Source: Kiritimatiellia bacterium (GTDB taxonomy: Bacteria; Verrucomicrobiota; Kiritimatiellia; RFP12; UBA1067). Taken from it: a stretch of 24,874 nt of DNA. Made by a program: the position numbers and the translations under genes. Within the stretch, counting starts at the first letter, position 1. Each line of letters begins with the position of its first letter. Under the pieces are notes generated by a model that saw only the letters and a program-made list of their open reading frames with translations, was not told where the DNA came from and did not search any database. The stretch is from positions 1 to 24,874 of the forward strand of contig JAGBFY010000084.1 of NCBI GenBank assembly GCA_017936245.1, written 5' to 3'. Below, in pieces: positions 7,044 to 14,999 of this stretch.

Positions 7044-10000
7044 TCACCTCAAAATGACCGCCGTTCCTCTTTTGCGACGGACGGATACGGTTACGCCATT
7101 CTCGCCGGTAACGGTTTTCACGCCATACCTTCCAGCAACAGTGACTTCTCCGATAATCTTCCTTGCCGTGAAGAGCGGAGTGTAGATATCAGCATTGAAG
7201 CCATCATCAATCGCGATCCTGCCGCCCGCGAACGTCAGCTTTCCGAATGTCTCCGGACCGTTCAAACGAAGTTCACCACCGTGAAGCTCTATTTCGGAAT
7301 CTCCAAGATCATTTTCATCCGACTTGAGTACCAGTGCGCCTTCACCCTTCTTTAGAACCGTCGACCACTTCTCAACAACAAGCGGATCATTCAGCGTGAT
7401 TGTATTGCCTTCCGTATCAAAGGATACGTATGTCTTTGCGCCTCCGACAACCTTCAGTGCGCGGTCTGCCGCTGCGGTCGAACTCTCAAAGCCCTCTTCC
7501 GCACCATACACCCAGTCGCCCCACGCGCCGATTGTCGCGTTGCCGCGTGCAACCATAGTCATCGGATTATCCGCGCCAGCGCGGACGGTCTTCCACCCTG
7601 CAGGGCGAACCGTTATGTCCTCGGCAAATTTGAGGTCGCCCGGGCCCTCCGAATCGGACTGCACCATCGCCAACGACAGAACACCGTCACCGATGAAGGT
7701 CTGACGCGCCGTCGCCTGCACAGGACATGTTGAAGTAACCACACCATCAACAAAATGCGTATTCTCCTTTGTTGTCCAACGCCAGACACTGCCGTTTATC
7801 GTCATTCCTGCACCTGCGGATATCTGATACGAAGCCGTGACCGTCTGGTTCGACCCCTGCTCCGTAGTTTCAAGATAAGCACCCGGATTCAGCACAAGAC
7901 GAGTATCGCGTCCGCCTTCTGACGCAGGATACAATCCAAGTGTCAACCAATTGCCACCTAGACGCAAATCGCCACGATAGTTGAGTACATCTTGAGGAAA
8001 CATACCGCCGCCAGAAAGAACAACAGGAGCCTTGCCGTTAGCCTGCACCCTGAAATAAGACCGCCCATCGCTTTCATCTTTCCGATATTTTGCCATCGCC
8101 ACTTCAATTACGAACGGGAATCTGCACGATACGTTATTTGCGACAGATGAACTGGAGTCTCCTGCAGTTACCTGATACATAACAGAAATCGCATTGCCAG
8201 ATATCACATATGGCCCTGCACCGGACATCGTGTACAAGTTACGCAACCAGCTTATATTGCCAGGCAAGTCGTTTGTAACAGCCAGTTGCCTATTACCACC
8301 AAACACAGCCATCATATCTGTCTGTCCACCGGGGATGTTGTAGTTCTTGCCCACATACGGCGACCAGTTGTCAGAATCGTTCCAATTGCCACCATTCTTC
8401 CCAATCCATCTAGCTCTGCTTGCAGTAGTACCATCAACGGTGGCATCAACGATGGTCCCATCCCAAAGATAGGCGGTGGATCCGCTTGTTGCAACAGTCC
8501 ATCCCTCAGGCAGAGCTGGAAGAAATTCAAAATGAGATACAGGCGGTTCGCTTCCCTGCGGACCAAACCACAGAGGATACATTGTTCCAGACTGAAGCGA
8601 ATCAAATGAATATCGGATCTTGGCACCTTCCCCAAACTCTGCGATACTTGCAACGTCTACAAGATTTGTGCCTACGAGCAGCGTTGAACCTGCACCAAGA
8701 TCAAATACAGAAGTAATGATTCCCGCCTTGGCATTTGTAAGGGCAACTGTCGATCCTGCATCTGCGCAGAAATTGTGGAGATATTTAAATGCGACCTCGG
8801 GATTTACATGAACAGTTCCCGCTCCTTCAACCTCAAATGCGGTAGCCTGTGAAAAATCAAATCTTGAGGGCAGATCAAAAGAACGCAAGGTCGTACCATC
8901 CACTGCATCAACAGTATCAAATGTCACCTTTCCGCTCGGCACAAACCTTGCCGATTTCTTTGGGTCGACTCCCACAGCTCCGTAAGCTCCAAAGGTAATC
9001 CCATCCTGAAAATAAAGACGCCCATTAACAGAAGAGGACTGAAAATTCGAGGCAATGTTTATTCTATGCAAATCTGCGTACACTTCCCTTATACCTTGAT
9101 GAAGCGACCACACGTTCAACTCTCCTCCACCTTGAATTCTGGTATTCTGCCCCCATCCTAAATTCAAATATGAATGCTCTGCCGTAAAAAATGCTTCGCC
9201 GCCAAGCTCCCAGACATCATTCTCTCCATTCTCGTCAGTAAGCACAAGTCCTGGGTAGCGGTTGATGAGTTTTCCACCTTTGGCTGGCAGAAGAGTTCTT
9301 TGGCTACGGATAATTCGCCTTTTCAGATTCAACGTCCCTCCTAAAAACTCTATCGTCGTTTTAGCGGGATCTACATAACTATCAAAGGCATATTGCTCTG
9401 GGAATTCAGTATATCCGCCAGCAAAGATTATCTTCGAACCCTCACCATCAAATTCGCTAATTACCAGACCATCCTTCACGCTTATCCTGTTTGCGATGCG
9501 ACCTACGATGTTGCTGCCGCCGTTGAAGATCACGGTTGCGTTCTTTGCCAGCTTGAGATAATCCGAATCAAGATTGTAGTCCAGCGTTCCTCCGTTTATC
9601 TTCAACGTAGCATTCGTATTTACAAGAATGCCTCCATTGCGTACATACATCCTTCCGGCATCCATTGAAAACTCGGCATTGGGTCCTACATCAAGATATG
9701 TCTTGTTGGCACCGTTTGCACCCAACTGAACCGTATTGCCATAAACCCTTACCTTGCGGTTCTCTCCAACGATAAACCTGTACCCGTCACCCACCACATA
9801 CACGGATCTACGAGTTTCATCAGTCGGATCTTCATCCGTAAACGTAACAACATCCTCAGGCAAGCCAGGAAGCACCTTCACATAAGAAAGTTCAGGCGTT
9901 TTAGTATCGATCTCTACGGCATACGATCCTCCTGCCGGAAAAATCACCGAATCTCCGGCGGCAGGCTTCTCTCCGCCAATCCAATTACTCTTGGCATGCC

Positions 10001-10100
10001 AGCGACCGCTTGAACCACCCCATGTAATCTCTGCCGCACAAAGACCTTGTGCACATACAGCAATGACTGACGCCGCAGCAACTTTCGTAACCGTATTCAT
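7044..10100 (-). CDS. Large secreted autotransporter-passenger-like beta-solenoid protein
   Basis: 1018 aa from the ATG at 10100, chosen because AAAGGGA lies about 8 nt upstream and a standard signal peptide follows (NTVTKVAAASVIAVCAQGLCA). An in-frame ATG at 10118 overlaps the stop of the upstream gene as ATGA and would add six residues. The mature protein opens with 'ITWGGSSGRWHAKSNWIGGEKPAAGD', and the same kind of unit recurs mid-protein at about residue 555 as 'ARWIGKNGGNWNDSDNW'. These are typical starts of autotransporter-associated beta-strand repeat regions. The rest is rich in G, N, T, V with short beta turns. It lacks a C-terminal beta-barrel, PEP-CTERM, LPXTG or type IX signal; it ends with KRGTAVILR. 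Likely an extracellular or outer-membrane-associated adhesin or glycan-binding protein. How it is held at the surface is unknown. Confidence 0.78.
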   Translation of the reverse strand: MNTVTKVAAASVIAVCAQGLCAAEITWGGSSGRWHAKSNWIGGEKPAAGDSVIFPAGGSYAVEIDTKTPELSYVKVLPGLPEDVVTFTDEDPTDETRRSVYVVGDGYRFIVGENRKVRVYGNTVQLGANGANKTYLDVGPNAEFSMDAGRMYVRNGGILVNTNATLKINGGTLDYNLDSDYLKLAKNATVIFNGGSNIVGRIANRISVKDGLVISEFDGEGSKIIFAGGYTEFPEQYAFDSYVDPAKTTIEFLGGTLNLKRRIIRSQRTLLPAKGGKLINRYPGLVLTDENGENDVWELGGEAFFTAEHSYLNLGWGQNTRIQGGGELNVWSLHQGIREVYADLHRINIASNFQSSSVNGRLYFQDGITFGAYGAVGVDPKKSARFVPSGKVTFDTVDAVDGTTLRSFDLPSRFDFSQATAFEVEGAGTVHVNPEVAFKYLHNFCADAGSTVALTNAKAGIITSVFDLGAGSTLLVGTNLVDVASIAEFGEGAKIRYSFDSLQSGTMYPLWFGPQGSEPPVSHFEFLPALPEGWTVATSGSTAYLWDGTIVDATVDGTTASRARWIGKNGGNWNDSDNWSPYVGKNYNIPGGQTDMMAVFGGNRQLAVTNDLPGNISWLRNLYTMSGAGPYVISGNAISVMYQVTAGDSSSSVANNVSCRFPFVIEVAMAKYRKDESDGRSYFRVQANGKAPVVLSGGGMFPQDVLNYRGDLRLGGNWLTLGLYPASEGGRDTRLVLNPGAYLETTEQGSNQTVTASYQISAGAGMTINGSVWRWTTKENTHFVDGVVTSTCPVQATARQTFIGDGVLSLAMVQSDSEGPGDLKFAEDITVRPAGWKTVRAGADNPMTMVARGNATIGAWGDWVYGAEEGFESSTAAADRALKVVGGAKTYVSFDTEGNTITLNDPLVVEKWSTVLKKGEGALVLKSDENDLGDSEIELHGGELRLNGPETFGKLTFAGGRIAIDDGFNADIYTPLFTARKIIGEVTVAGRYGVKTVTGENGVTVSVRRKRGTAVILR

Positions 10101-10114
10101 AACGCGCGTCCCTT

Positions 10115-12013
10115 TCATTTAAGCATAATGCTTCTGAACTTCTCAATATCTTCGGTGGTGAATCCGTTTGAAAGGACGAACTTCTCAATCCTTTCGTTGA
10201 GAGTCGCGCCTTCATATTTCGAAAATACACCCATCAGTTTTTCCCAGCGTTCCTCCGGGACAGGCTTGGGATCATCCCTGCCAGTCCATGTATATCGCCA
10301 ATCCTTGTAAAGGAGATCCTCTTCAACTCCGAGAAGACCGTTCAGAATACAGGCCAGTGTGCCTGTGCGGTCTGCGCCTGCTATGCAGTGGAATACTATC
10401 GGATAGTTCGCCTCATCAAGAAACACCTTGAAGCACTTGACGAATGCATCGCGCCCTTTGGGTTCGCTGAGTCCGGCATAGTTGCTGGAGGTTATGTGCA
10501 CCCATCTGACCTTCTCTCCAAGCGGCGAACCCGTCATCTTGAAAGTCTCTCCATCGTTGCGGAGGTCGAGATCCGTCCTTACTCCAAGCTTCTCTACAAT
10601 CAGTTCTCTCACGGGAGGAGTGATGCGCGACTTGCCGGGCCCGGACCACATCTCTCTTGGCATTTCCTTCTTCGTTCCGGGGTAACGGTATTTCGCATTA
10701 TCGTTCAATCCTGCTGTACGGTATATGCGTCCTCGCCTTACGCACCTGCCGTTCCTGCCGGGCAAGCCTCCGAGATCACGCGCGTTGGGCACACCCTTCC
10801 AATCGACCTTTCTTGCTGCAACCGGGTCGGAAGCGGAAACCGTTGCAGCAGATTCAGAACAATCACCGCAGGTTGAAGTGCAGGCGTCCGGCGCCGAAGG
10901 GTACGGCAGTTCGAAATTGAACCATTTGCTGTCATGCCACGCCCCGTACGAATGCACCAACTTGCCGTTGCTCTTCGGATCAACGGTATAGCCAAATATC
11001 TTCTTCTCGGAAGGTACGAAACGGAAAATGCGGATATATCCAGCGCCGGTATCCTGCATGAGCGAATATACCATGTTCCCATGCACGCCCTTCCCGTCCA
11101 CGCGGGTGATTTTGATCATGCCCTGATCGCCGGACACAACAAGAAACGCATTCTTCAGCTTTGAGGTGAACTTCTCCCAGATCGCCTTGCCGGAATTGCC
11201 TTCCTTGCCGTGGCACTTGTGCCACTCCATCCTGCCAAGTATGGACAGGTCAGGGTTGTATTTCGCACGCTCCCCTTCCGACAGCGCATTCAAGTCATTG
11301 TATATGCGCCGTCCATTCTTCTTCTCAATCGCGCCGATATCCTGATGAGTGGAGACGATCACACGCCTGTCCGGATATTTTTCCAGCTCTTTTGCCGCCC
11401 AGTTCAAAACGGGATCGGGTGCATTGCATTCAAGGGTGACAACGGCAAACTTCTCAGAACCCTGACCGAACAGGCAGATCGTATTTGCGTTGTTGCCTGA
11501 TACGAAAAGGCCTAGGGAATTGGTATATCCGGAAAATGTCGCCGCATACCATGGATTTCCTTCGAAACGCGATGCGGGGAAATACCGCCGGAAGAATGAA
11601 GTATCCCCGTTCGGCTTCATGTCATGGTTGCCGGGAGATATCGCGTACGGAAGCTTACCGTCGAGTCGCGCCATTGCATTGGAGGCAAAGCGCCATTGAG
11701 GATCGTTGTCCATGTCGGTGATGTCACCGGTGTGCGAAACGAAAAGAATGTTCTCCTTCTCCCTGTTGGCGACAAGCCAGTCGACGATAGCGTCGAATTT
11801 TGCGTTGCGCGTCGGACCTACCCCCGGCTTGCGGCCCCGCTTTGTGTGACGTCCCTCGCCGTCGTAGTCTTGCGTATCAGGTATCACAGCATAGGTGAAA
11901 GCCCCCTCCGGGAGCGGTGGAAGTCTATCTGCTTTACAGTCCGCACCGGATGCAACGGCAATCCATCCTATCATCGCAACAAGCGATATGGCCATTAGCC
12001 TTATTTTTTTCAT
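10115..12013 (-). CDS. Secreted metallophosphoesterase fused to tyrosine-phosphatase-like domain
   Basis: 632 aa with signal peptide (about residues 1-24). Residues about 38-345 form a calcineurin-like phosphoesterase: PDTQ (D46), TGD (D97), SPGNHD (128-131), STHQ (H223). The expected final GHxH metal motif is replaced by SGDQGM at about 294-299. A Cys- and Ser-rich linker (about 372-400) joins a second domain at about 403-632: 'GVPNARDLGGLPGRNG', 'GRIYRTAGLND', 'LGVRTDLDLRNDGE', and the phosphatase signature HCIAGADRTG (H542, C543, R549), which fits the CX5R P-loop of the Y_phosphatase3 group. The PTP domain therefore looks active, while the phosphoesterase centre is doubtful. Substrate unknown; secreted phosphate-ester or lipid-phosphate hydrolysis is plausible. 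Shine-Dalgarno AAGGA lies about 10 nt before the ATG. The gene heads the operon and overlaps or abuts the passenger-like gene. Confidence 0.85.
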   Translation of the reverse strand: MKKIRLMAISLVAMIGWIAVASGADCKADRLPPLPEGAFTYAVIPDTQDYDGEGRHTKRGRKPGVGPTRNAKFDAIVDWLVANREKENILFVSHTGDITDMDNDPQWRFASNAMARLDGKLPYAISPGNHDMKPNGDTSFFRRYFPASRFEGNPWYAATFSGYTNSLGLFVSGNNANTICLFGQGSEKFAVVTLECNAPDPVLNWAAKELEKYPDRRVIVSTHQDIGAIEKKNGRRIYNDLNALSEGERAKYNPDLSILGRMEWHKCHGKEGNSGKAIWEKFTSKLKNAFLVVSGDQGMIKITRVDGKGVHGNMVYSLMQDTGAGYIRIFRFVPSEKKIFGYTVDPKSNGKLVHSYGAWHDSKWFNFELPYPSAPDACTSTCGDCSESAATVSASDPVAARKVDWKGVPNARDLGGLPGRNGRCVRRGRIYRTAGLNDNAKYRYPGTKKEMPREMWSGPGKSRITPPVRELIVEKLGVRTDLDLRNDGETFKMTGSPLGEKVRWVHITSSNYAGLSEPKGRDAFVKCFKVFLDEANYPIVFHCIAGADRTGTLACILNGLLGVEEDLLYKDWRYTWTGRDDPKPVPEERWEKLMGVFSKYEGATLNERIEKFVLSNGFTTEDIEKFRSIMLK

Positions 12014-12061
12014 TTCTTTTATTTCCTTTTACTTTTACAAAGCCTTTTTTATTCTTTCGTC

Positions 12062-12070
12062 ATTATACCA
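12062..12070 (-). promoter_or_regulatory. Extended -10 promoter for the phosphatase-fusion operon
   Basis: Minus strand reads TGGTATAATG: TATAAT at 12067-12062 preceded by TGG, an extended -10 element. No clear -35 hexamer is found at 16-19 nt spacing. Predicted transcription start near 12055, giving a leader of about 40 nt before the ATG at 12013. It lies in the 102-nt gap behind the NlpC/P60-like gene. Confidence 0.55.
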
Positions 12071-12115
12071 TACCTTTCGGGCTACAGCCTGAAACGCACT
12101 GAAAGAGAAGCTTTT

Positions 12116-14167
12116 TTAGCGCCCATTATTCGTCGGTTCATCTGAAATCCGGCGCAATACAACAACCTTCGTCGCCTTATGGAAAACCGACTTAGCCCCG
12201 TCATTAAACATTTTATAAAATCCGCCTCTTCTTATACGCCCCTCATCCATATACAGAATCTGCGGATGCCCATCGTCGCTCACATCGCCCAGATAAATCA
12301 TCACTTGGCAGGGTTCAGACTGTTTTTTATCGGATTCCTCCATGTATGCGACAATATCACCCGGCTCAACCATCGCCCGCATGCGATCCACCTCGGTTCG
12401 AAACAGGCCGTCATCCTTACCGTCTCCTTTCTCCCATGAGAACACCACCGATCCTTTGGGCGGAGACACGACAATATTCGACACAGAGCCGTCGGACAAC
12501 CCGGAGCACAGCGAAAGCCCTGTCGCCACGCGATACGTCTCATCCGCATAAGCCAGGGATGATGCGTAGAGCTTGCCTGAACGGTAACGTTCCATCGCCT
12601 CCTTCAGTATGCTCCGACACCTCTCCTTCCACGCTTTCTGCGAATCTGCGATCCGCGCCGGACGCAACGCCGCAAACAAGCCATTCGTGAGAATAGCCGT
12701 GACCTCCGCCTCCGAAACCGGCCTGATGCCGTTCTTTGAGTTCGCCTCAAATCCTGAACGTCCTTTTACCCAGATGCTGAAATCCTTGGGCTTTCTGATC
12801 TTTGGACAAACCACAACGACATCGCCCTCCATCAGATGACCGGCGCTCGGCACCGTAACACGCATGCCGCGAGGCGGCTCAACCGTGTTGCGTCCTCCCG
12901 CCCAACCCTTTACACGGCAGTCGGGCAGGGCATTGACGTCGTGGATGCTGTTCACCGCCCAACAATGCGCCGCACCCGCAGACATCTCCTGCGGCACAAC
13001 CTCCGTGACGAGCGTATTGGAAGCGATTCCTGCCACATTGCCGCCACCCGACACGATCCTGCTTCCGGCGGGAGCTGTTACACGCACACACCACCTTACG
13101 GTGCGAAGCTCACCCGGTTCAAGACGGATATTCCAGCCAAACGAAGCTCCCTTCCCTTCGGATGGAGCATTGAACACCACGCCACCATTGCTTCTTTCAG
13201 GCAGGAACTCCGTTCCCTCCGGCAGCTTCTCATGCACCGCAACCGAATAAGGCCACTTCGAATAGTTCTTGAGATCAATCGAATATTCGAGAACGCCTCC
13301 AGAAACAACACTTCCATAGGGACCGCATCCGACGCACCTGTCAATTCGCAGACGCGGATGCAGATACCTTGCCTTTGCCGAATCAGAAAGAGGCCATTCC
13401 GCCGCCGGAAGCATCAACGGGCGGAACACAACAATCTTCGTACGGTTGAAGAGTTTACCGTTACGGAAAAGGTGTGCGTCAAAATCGTCAATGCGGATTG
13501 TTCCATTGCTTTCAATTTTGTCCACTCCCTTCTGGAAATCGTACTTGCCGCCAGCCGAATGCATTATCTTCGCAACCCCATCGCCGCAGATGTCGCCAAG
13601 ATACATGACGGCGTGTCCGCCCTCGCGTTTCCTGCCGGTTTTCTTATCCTTCCAAACCTGCACATACACGATTATGTCGCCCGGCTCCAAAAGTGAGCGC
13701 ATACGGTCCAATTCGGACTTCTGTTTCTTTAGGCCAGGGTCGTCTCGCTTGTCATATGAGAAAACCGTAACACCTTCCTGCGGATTGAACGCTAGATGAA
13801 CAGTTACGCTACGCCCAGGGCTTCCGCCAAGTTTGTATCCCATGGCATTGAAATATGTTTCATAAGGGAATGCCGAACATACCATATAATAGGTATTGTG
13901 AGGGGTTGCGTATTCTGGCGGTTTCTCAATTGTCTTCCGGGTGAAGTGCATGACCCTTTTTCCGGCAATTAGCGGAGCTGAATCATACTGCACGCAATCG
14001 GATTTCAGATAATAGGCGTAGGCCGTCTCGATGACAGCCTGCCGGCGAACCTCAGGATCGTTCCAGTCGATGGTGGCAGAATCAGCGGCCACAACGGTCA
14101 TAGACATCGCCGTCAAAAGCGAGACGTTCAGATATCGCCACCAAAATTTCACTGTATTTTTTTCCAT
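12116..14167 (-). CDS. Secreted NlpC/P60-like protein with DUF11-like centre and degenerate second copy
   Basis: 683 aa from the ATG at 14167. The open frame extends 37 codons further, but the promoter -10 lies inside that extension, so the longer start is rejected. A signal peptide spans about residues 1-28. Residues about 45-250 look NlpC/P60-like: 'ETAYAYYLKSDCVQYDS', a candidate nucleophile in MVCSAF (C97), the candidate histidine in GGHAVMYLGD (H185), and MHSAGGKYD near 202-210. Residues about 300-400 resemble a DUF11 adhesive domain ('GVLEYSIDLKNYS...HEKLPEGTEFLPE'). Residues about 545-670 repeat the first domain: 'LDRMRSLLEPGDIIVYV' matches 'VDRMRAMVEPGDIVAYM', and 'GGHAVMYLGD' matches 'PCQVMIYLGD', so the histidine is lost. 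Likely periplasmic or surface cell-wall or peptide-acting enzyme; substrate unknown. It has its own promoter. Confidence 0.72.
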   Translation of the reverse strand: MEKNTVKFWWRYLNVSLLTAMSMTVVAADSATIDWNDPEVRRQAVIETAYAYYLKSDCVQYDSAPLIAGKRVMHFTRKTIEKPPEYATPHNTYYMVCSAFPYETYFNAMGYKLGGSPGRSVTVHLAFNPQEGVTVFSYDKRDDPGLKKQKSELDRMRSLLEPGDIIVYVQVWKDKKTGRKREGGHAVMYLGDICGDGVAKIMHSAGGKYDFQKGVDKIESNGTIRIDDFDAHLFRNGKLFNRTKIVVFRPLMLPAAEWPLSDSAKARYLHPRLRIDRCVGCGPYGSVVSGGVLEYSIDLKNYSKWPYSVAVHEKLPEGTEFLPERSNGGVVFNAPSEGKGASFGWNIRLEPGELRTVRWCVRVTAPAGSRIVSGGGNVAGIASNTLVTEVVPQEMSAGAAHCWAVNSIHDVNALPDCRVKGWAGGRNTVEPPRGMRVTVPSAGHLMEGDVVVVCPKIRKPKDFSIWVKGRSGFEANSKNGIRPVSEAEVTAILTNGLFAALRPARIADSQKAWKERCRSILKEAMERYRSGKLYASSLAYADETYRVATGLSLCSGLSDGSVSNIVVSPPKGSVVFSWEKGDGKDDGLFRTEVDRMRAMVEPGDIVAYMEESDKKQSEPCQVMIYLGDVSDDGHPQILYMDEGRIRRGGFYKMFNDGAKSVFHKATKVVVLRRISDEPTNNGR

Positions 14168-14195
14168 TTGCCAAACCCCATTTTTCTTTTGAGCT

Positions 14196-14226
14196 ATTAT
14201 ACCACAGTCTTCAGAGGCGCTTGCAA
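14196..14226 (-). promoter_or_regulatory. Promoter of the NlpC/P60-like gene
   Basis: Minus strand: TTGCAA (14226-14221), 19-nt spacer, TATAAT (14201-14196) with TGG directly upstream (extended -10). The predicted start near 14190 leaves a leader of about 22 nt to the ATG at 14167. This places the translation start downstream of the longer open frame's ATG at 14278. Confidence 0.65.
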
Positions 14227-14272
14227 AACCTCCTATAAACTTGTCACCGGAGAAGTCCAGACACTGAACATC

Positions 14273-14301
14273 TTGCATTACAAATCTGATAAGTGTATAA
14301 T
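14273..14301 (+). promoter_or_regulatory. Promoter of the small lipoprotein gene
   Basis: TTGCAT (14273-14278), 17-nt spacer, TATAAT (14296-14301): near-consensus housekeeping-sigma promoter. The predicted start near 14308 gives a leader of about 57 nt before the ATG at 14365. It is divergent from the promoter at 14196-14226, with 46 nt between the two -35 elements, a spacing where one regulator could act on both. Confidence 0.7.
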
Positions 14302-14364
14302 TTGAGGCATTCAGCTGAAGGTGTCAGTTGAATGAAAAAGTAAAACCAGCAAGGAGGATTCAAA

Positions 14365-14823
14365 ATGAAAAAGCTCATCATGACTGCCGCATTGGCTGCA
14401 GTAGCCTGCGGTTGCATCACAGTCAACAAGAACGATGGTGGAGACGCCTGTCTTAAACCGCGGATCTGCAAGGATGCGGTACATGAGAAATACTCCGTGT
14501 CCGATAAGCCCGTTACCGTCAAGGCCACGGCTATTGGAATCATGAAGCTGTTTGTCATTGGCGATCCTGAAGCTACGCATTTCTCCGATCAAACGCCTGA
14601 CCGCTTTGCATTTGGTTCTGTCGCCGCCGCCAAGAACGCAGCCTATTCAAAGGCTTGCGATGCAGCAAAGTGTGACTCCATCGTTGGCGCCCGCTACACT
14701 GTGAAGCGCACAAACTACTTCGTGTACGATACCGCTACGGTTGAGCTTACCGGCTATCCGGCCAAGCTCGTCGGCGTTGAGCTTGCTCCCTGCTGCAAGA
14801 AGGCATGCCCGATGGCGAAGTAA
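14365..14823 (+). CDS. Small conserved lipoprotein, function unknown
   Basis: 152 aa with an ideal Shine-Dalgarno (AAGGAGG, 7 nt before ATG). The N-terminus KKLIMTAALAAVACGC is a lipoprotein signal; C15 (AVAC) is the likely lipidated cysteine, C17 the alternative. The mature part is small, with 'VTVKATAIGIMKLFVIGD' near 50-66, an alanine/lysine-rich helix 'SVAAAKNAAYSKACDAAKCDSIVG' near 84-107, then beta strands ending 'TATVELTGYPAKLVGVE'. The helix-then-'GYPAK' pattern recalls small envelope lipoproteins of Bacteroidota, but I can name no function. A C-terminal tail with CCKKAC may bind metal or form disulfides. It is a single-gene transcript: strong promoter, strong Shine-Dalgarno and strong terminator suggest high expression. 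Confidence 0.82.
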   Translation: MKKLIMTAALAAVACGCITVNKNDGGDACLKPRICKDAVHEKYSVSDKPVTVKATAIGIMKLFVIGDPEATHFSDQTPDRFAFGSVAAAKNAAYSKACDAAKCDSIVGARYTVKRTNYFVYDTATVELTGYPAKLVGVELAPCCKKACPMAK

Positions 14824-14867
14824 CTGAAGTGTCTATAAAGGGGTAGCGCAAATCATGTCCCCTACTT

Positions 14868-14907
14868 CTGAAGCCTCCGGTGTGAACATGCGGGAGGCTT
14901 CAGTTTT
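14868..14907 (+). terminator. Rho-independent terminator after the lipoprotein gene
   Basis: An 11-bp perfect stem, CTGAAGCCTCC (14868-14878) with GGAGGCTTCAG (14893-14903), a 14-nt loop and a TTTT tail (14904-14907). It sits 45 nt after the stop codon and separates the lipoprotein from the large enzyme gene. Confidence 0.85.
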
Positions 14908-14999
14908 GAGATATGCTATTGCGTTATCCGTTCACAAGAAATCATTGCAAGCAAGCAACAGGTGTTGCATTGGAAATTTGCCTGCGGGAAGGTAGGACA

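Noticed and set aside
12836..13696. 286-codon open frame on the plus strand
   Set aside because: Antisense shadow of the NlpC/P60-like gene; arginine- and histidine-rich composition without motifs.
14168..14278. 37-codon N-terminal extension of the NlpC/P60-like gene
   Set aside because: It runs through the promoter -10 and lacks a Shine-Dalgarno. The signal peptide begins at the ATG at 14167.
14913..14999. 29-codon N-terminal extension of the esterase-hydrolase gene
   Set aside because: Its ATG lies 5 nt past the terminator tail with no ribosome site, while the ATG at 15000 has GGGAAGG.
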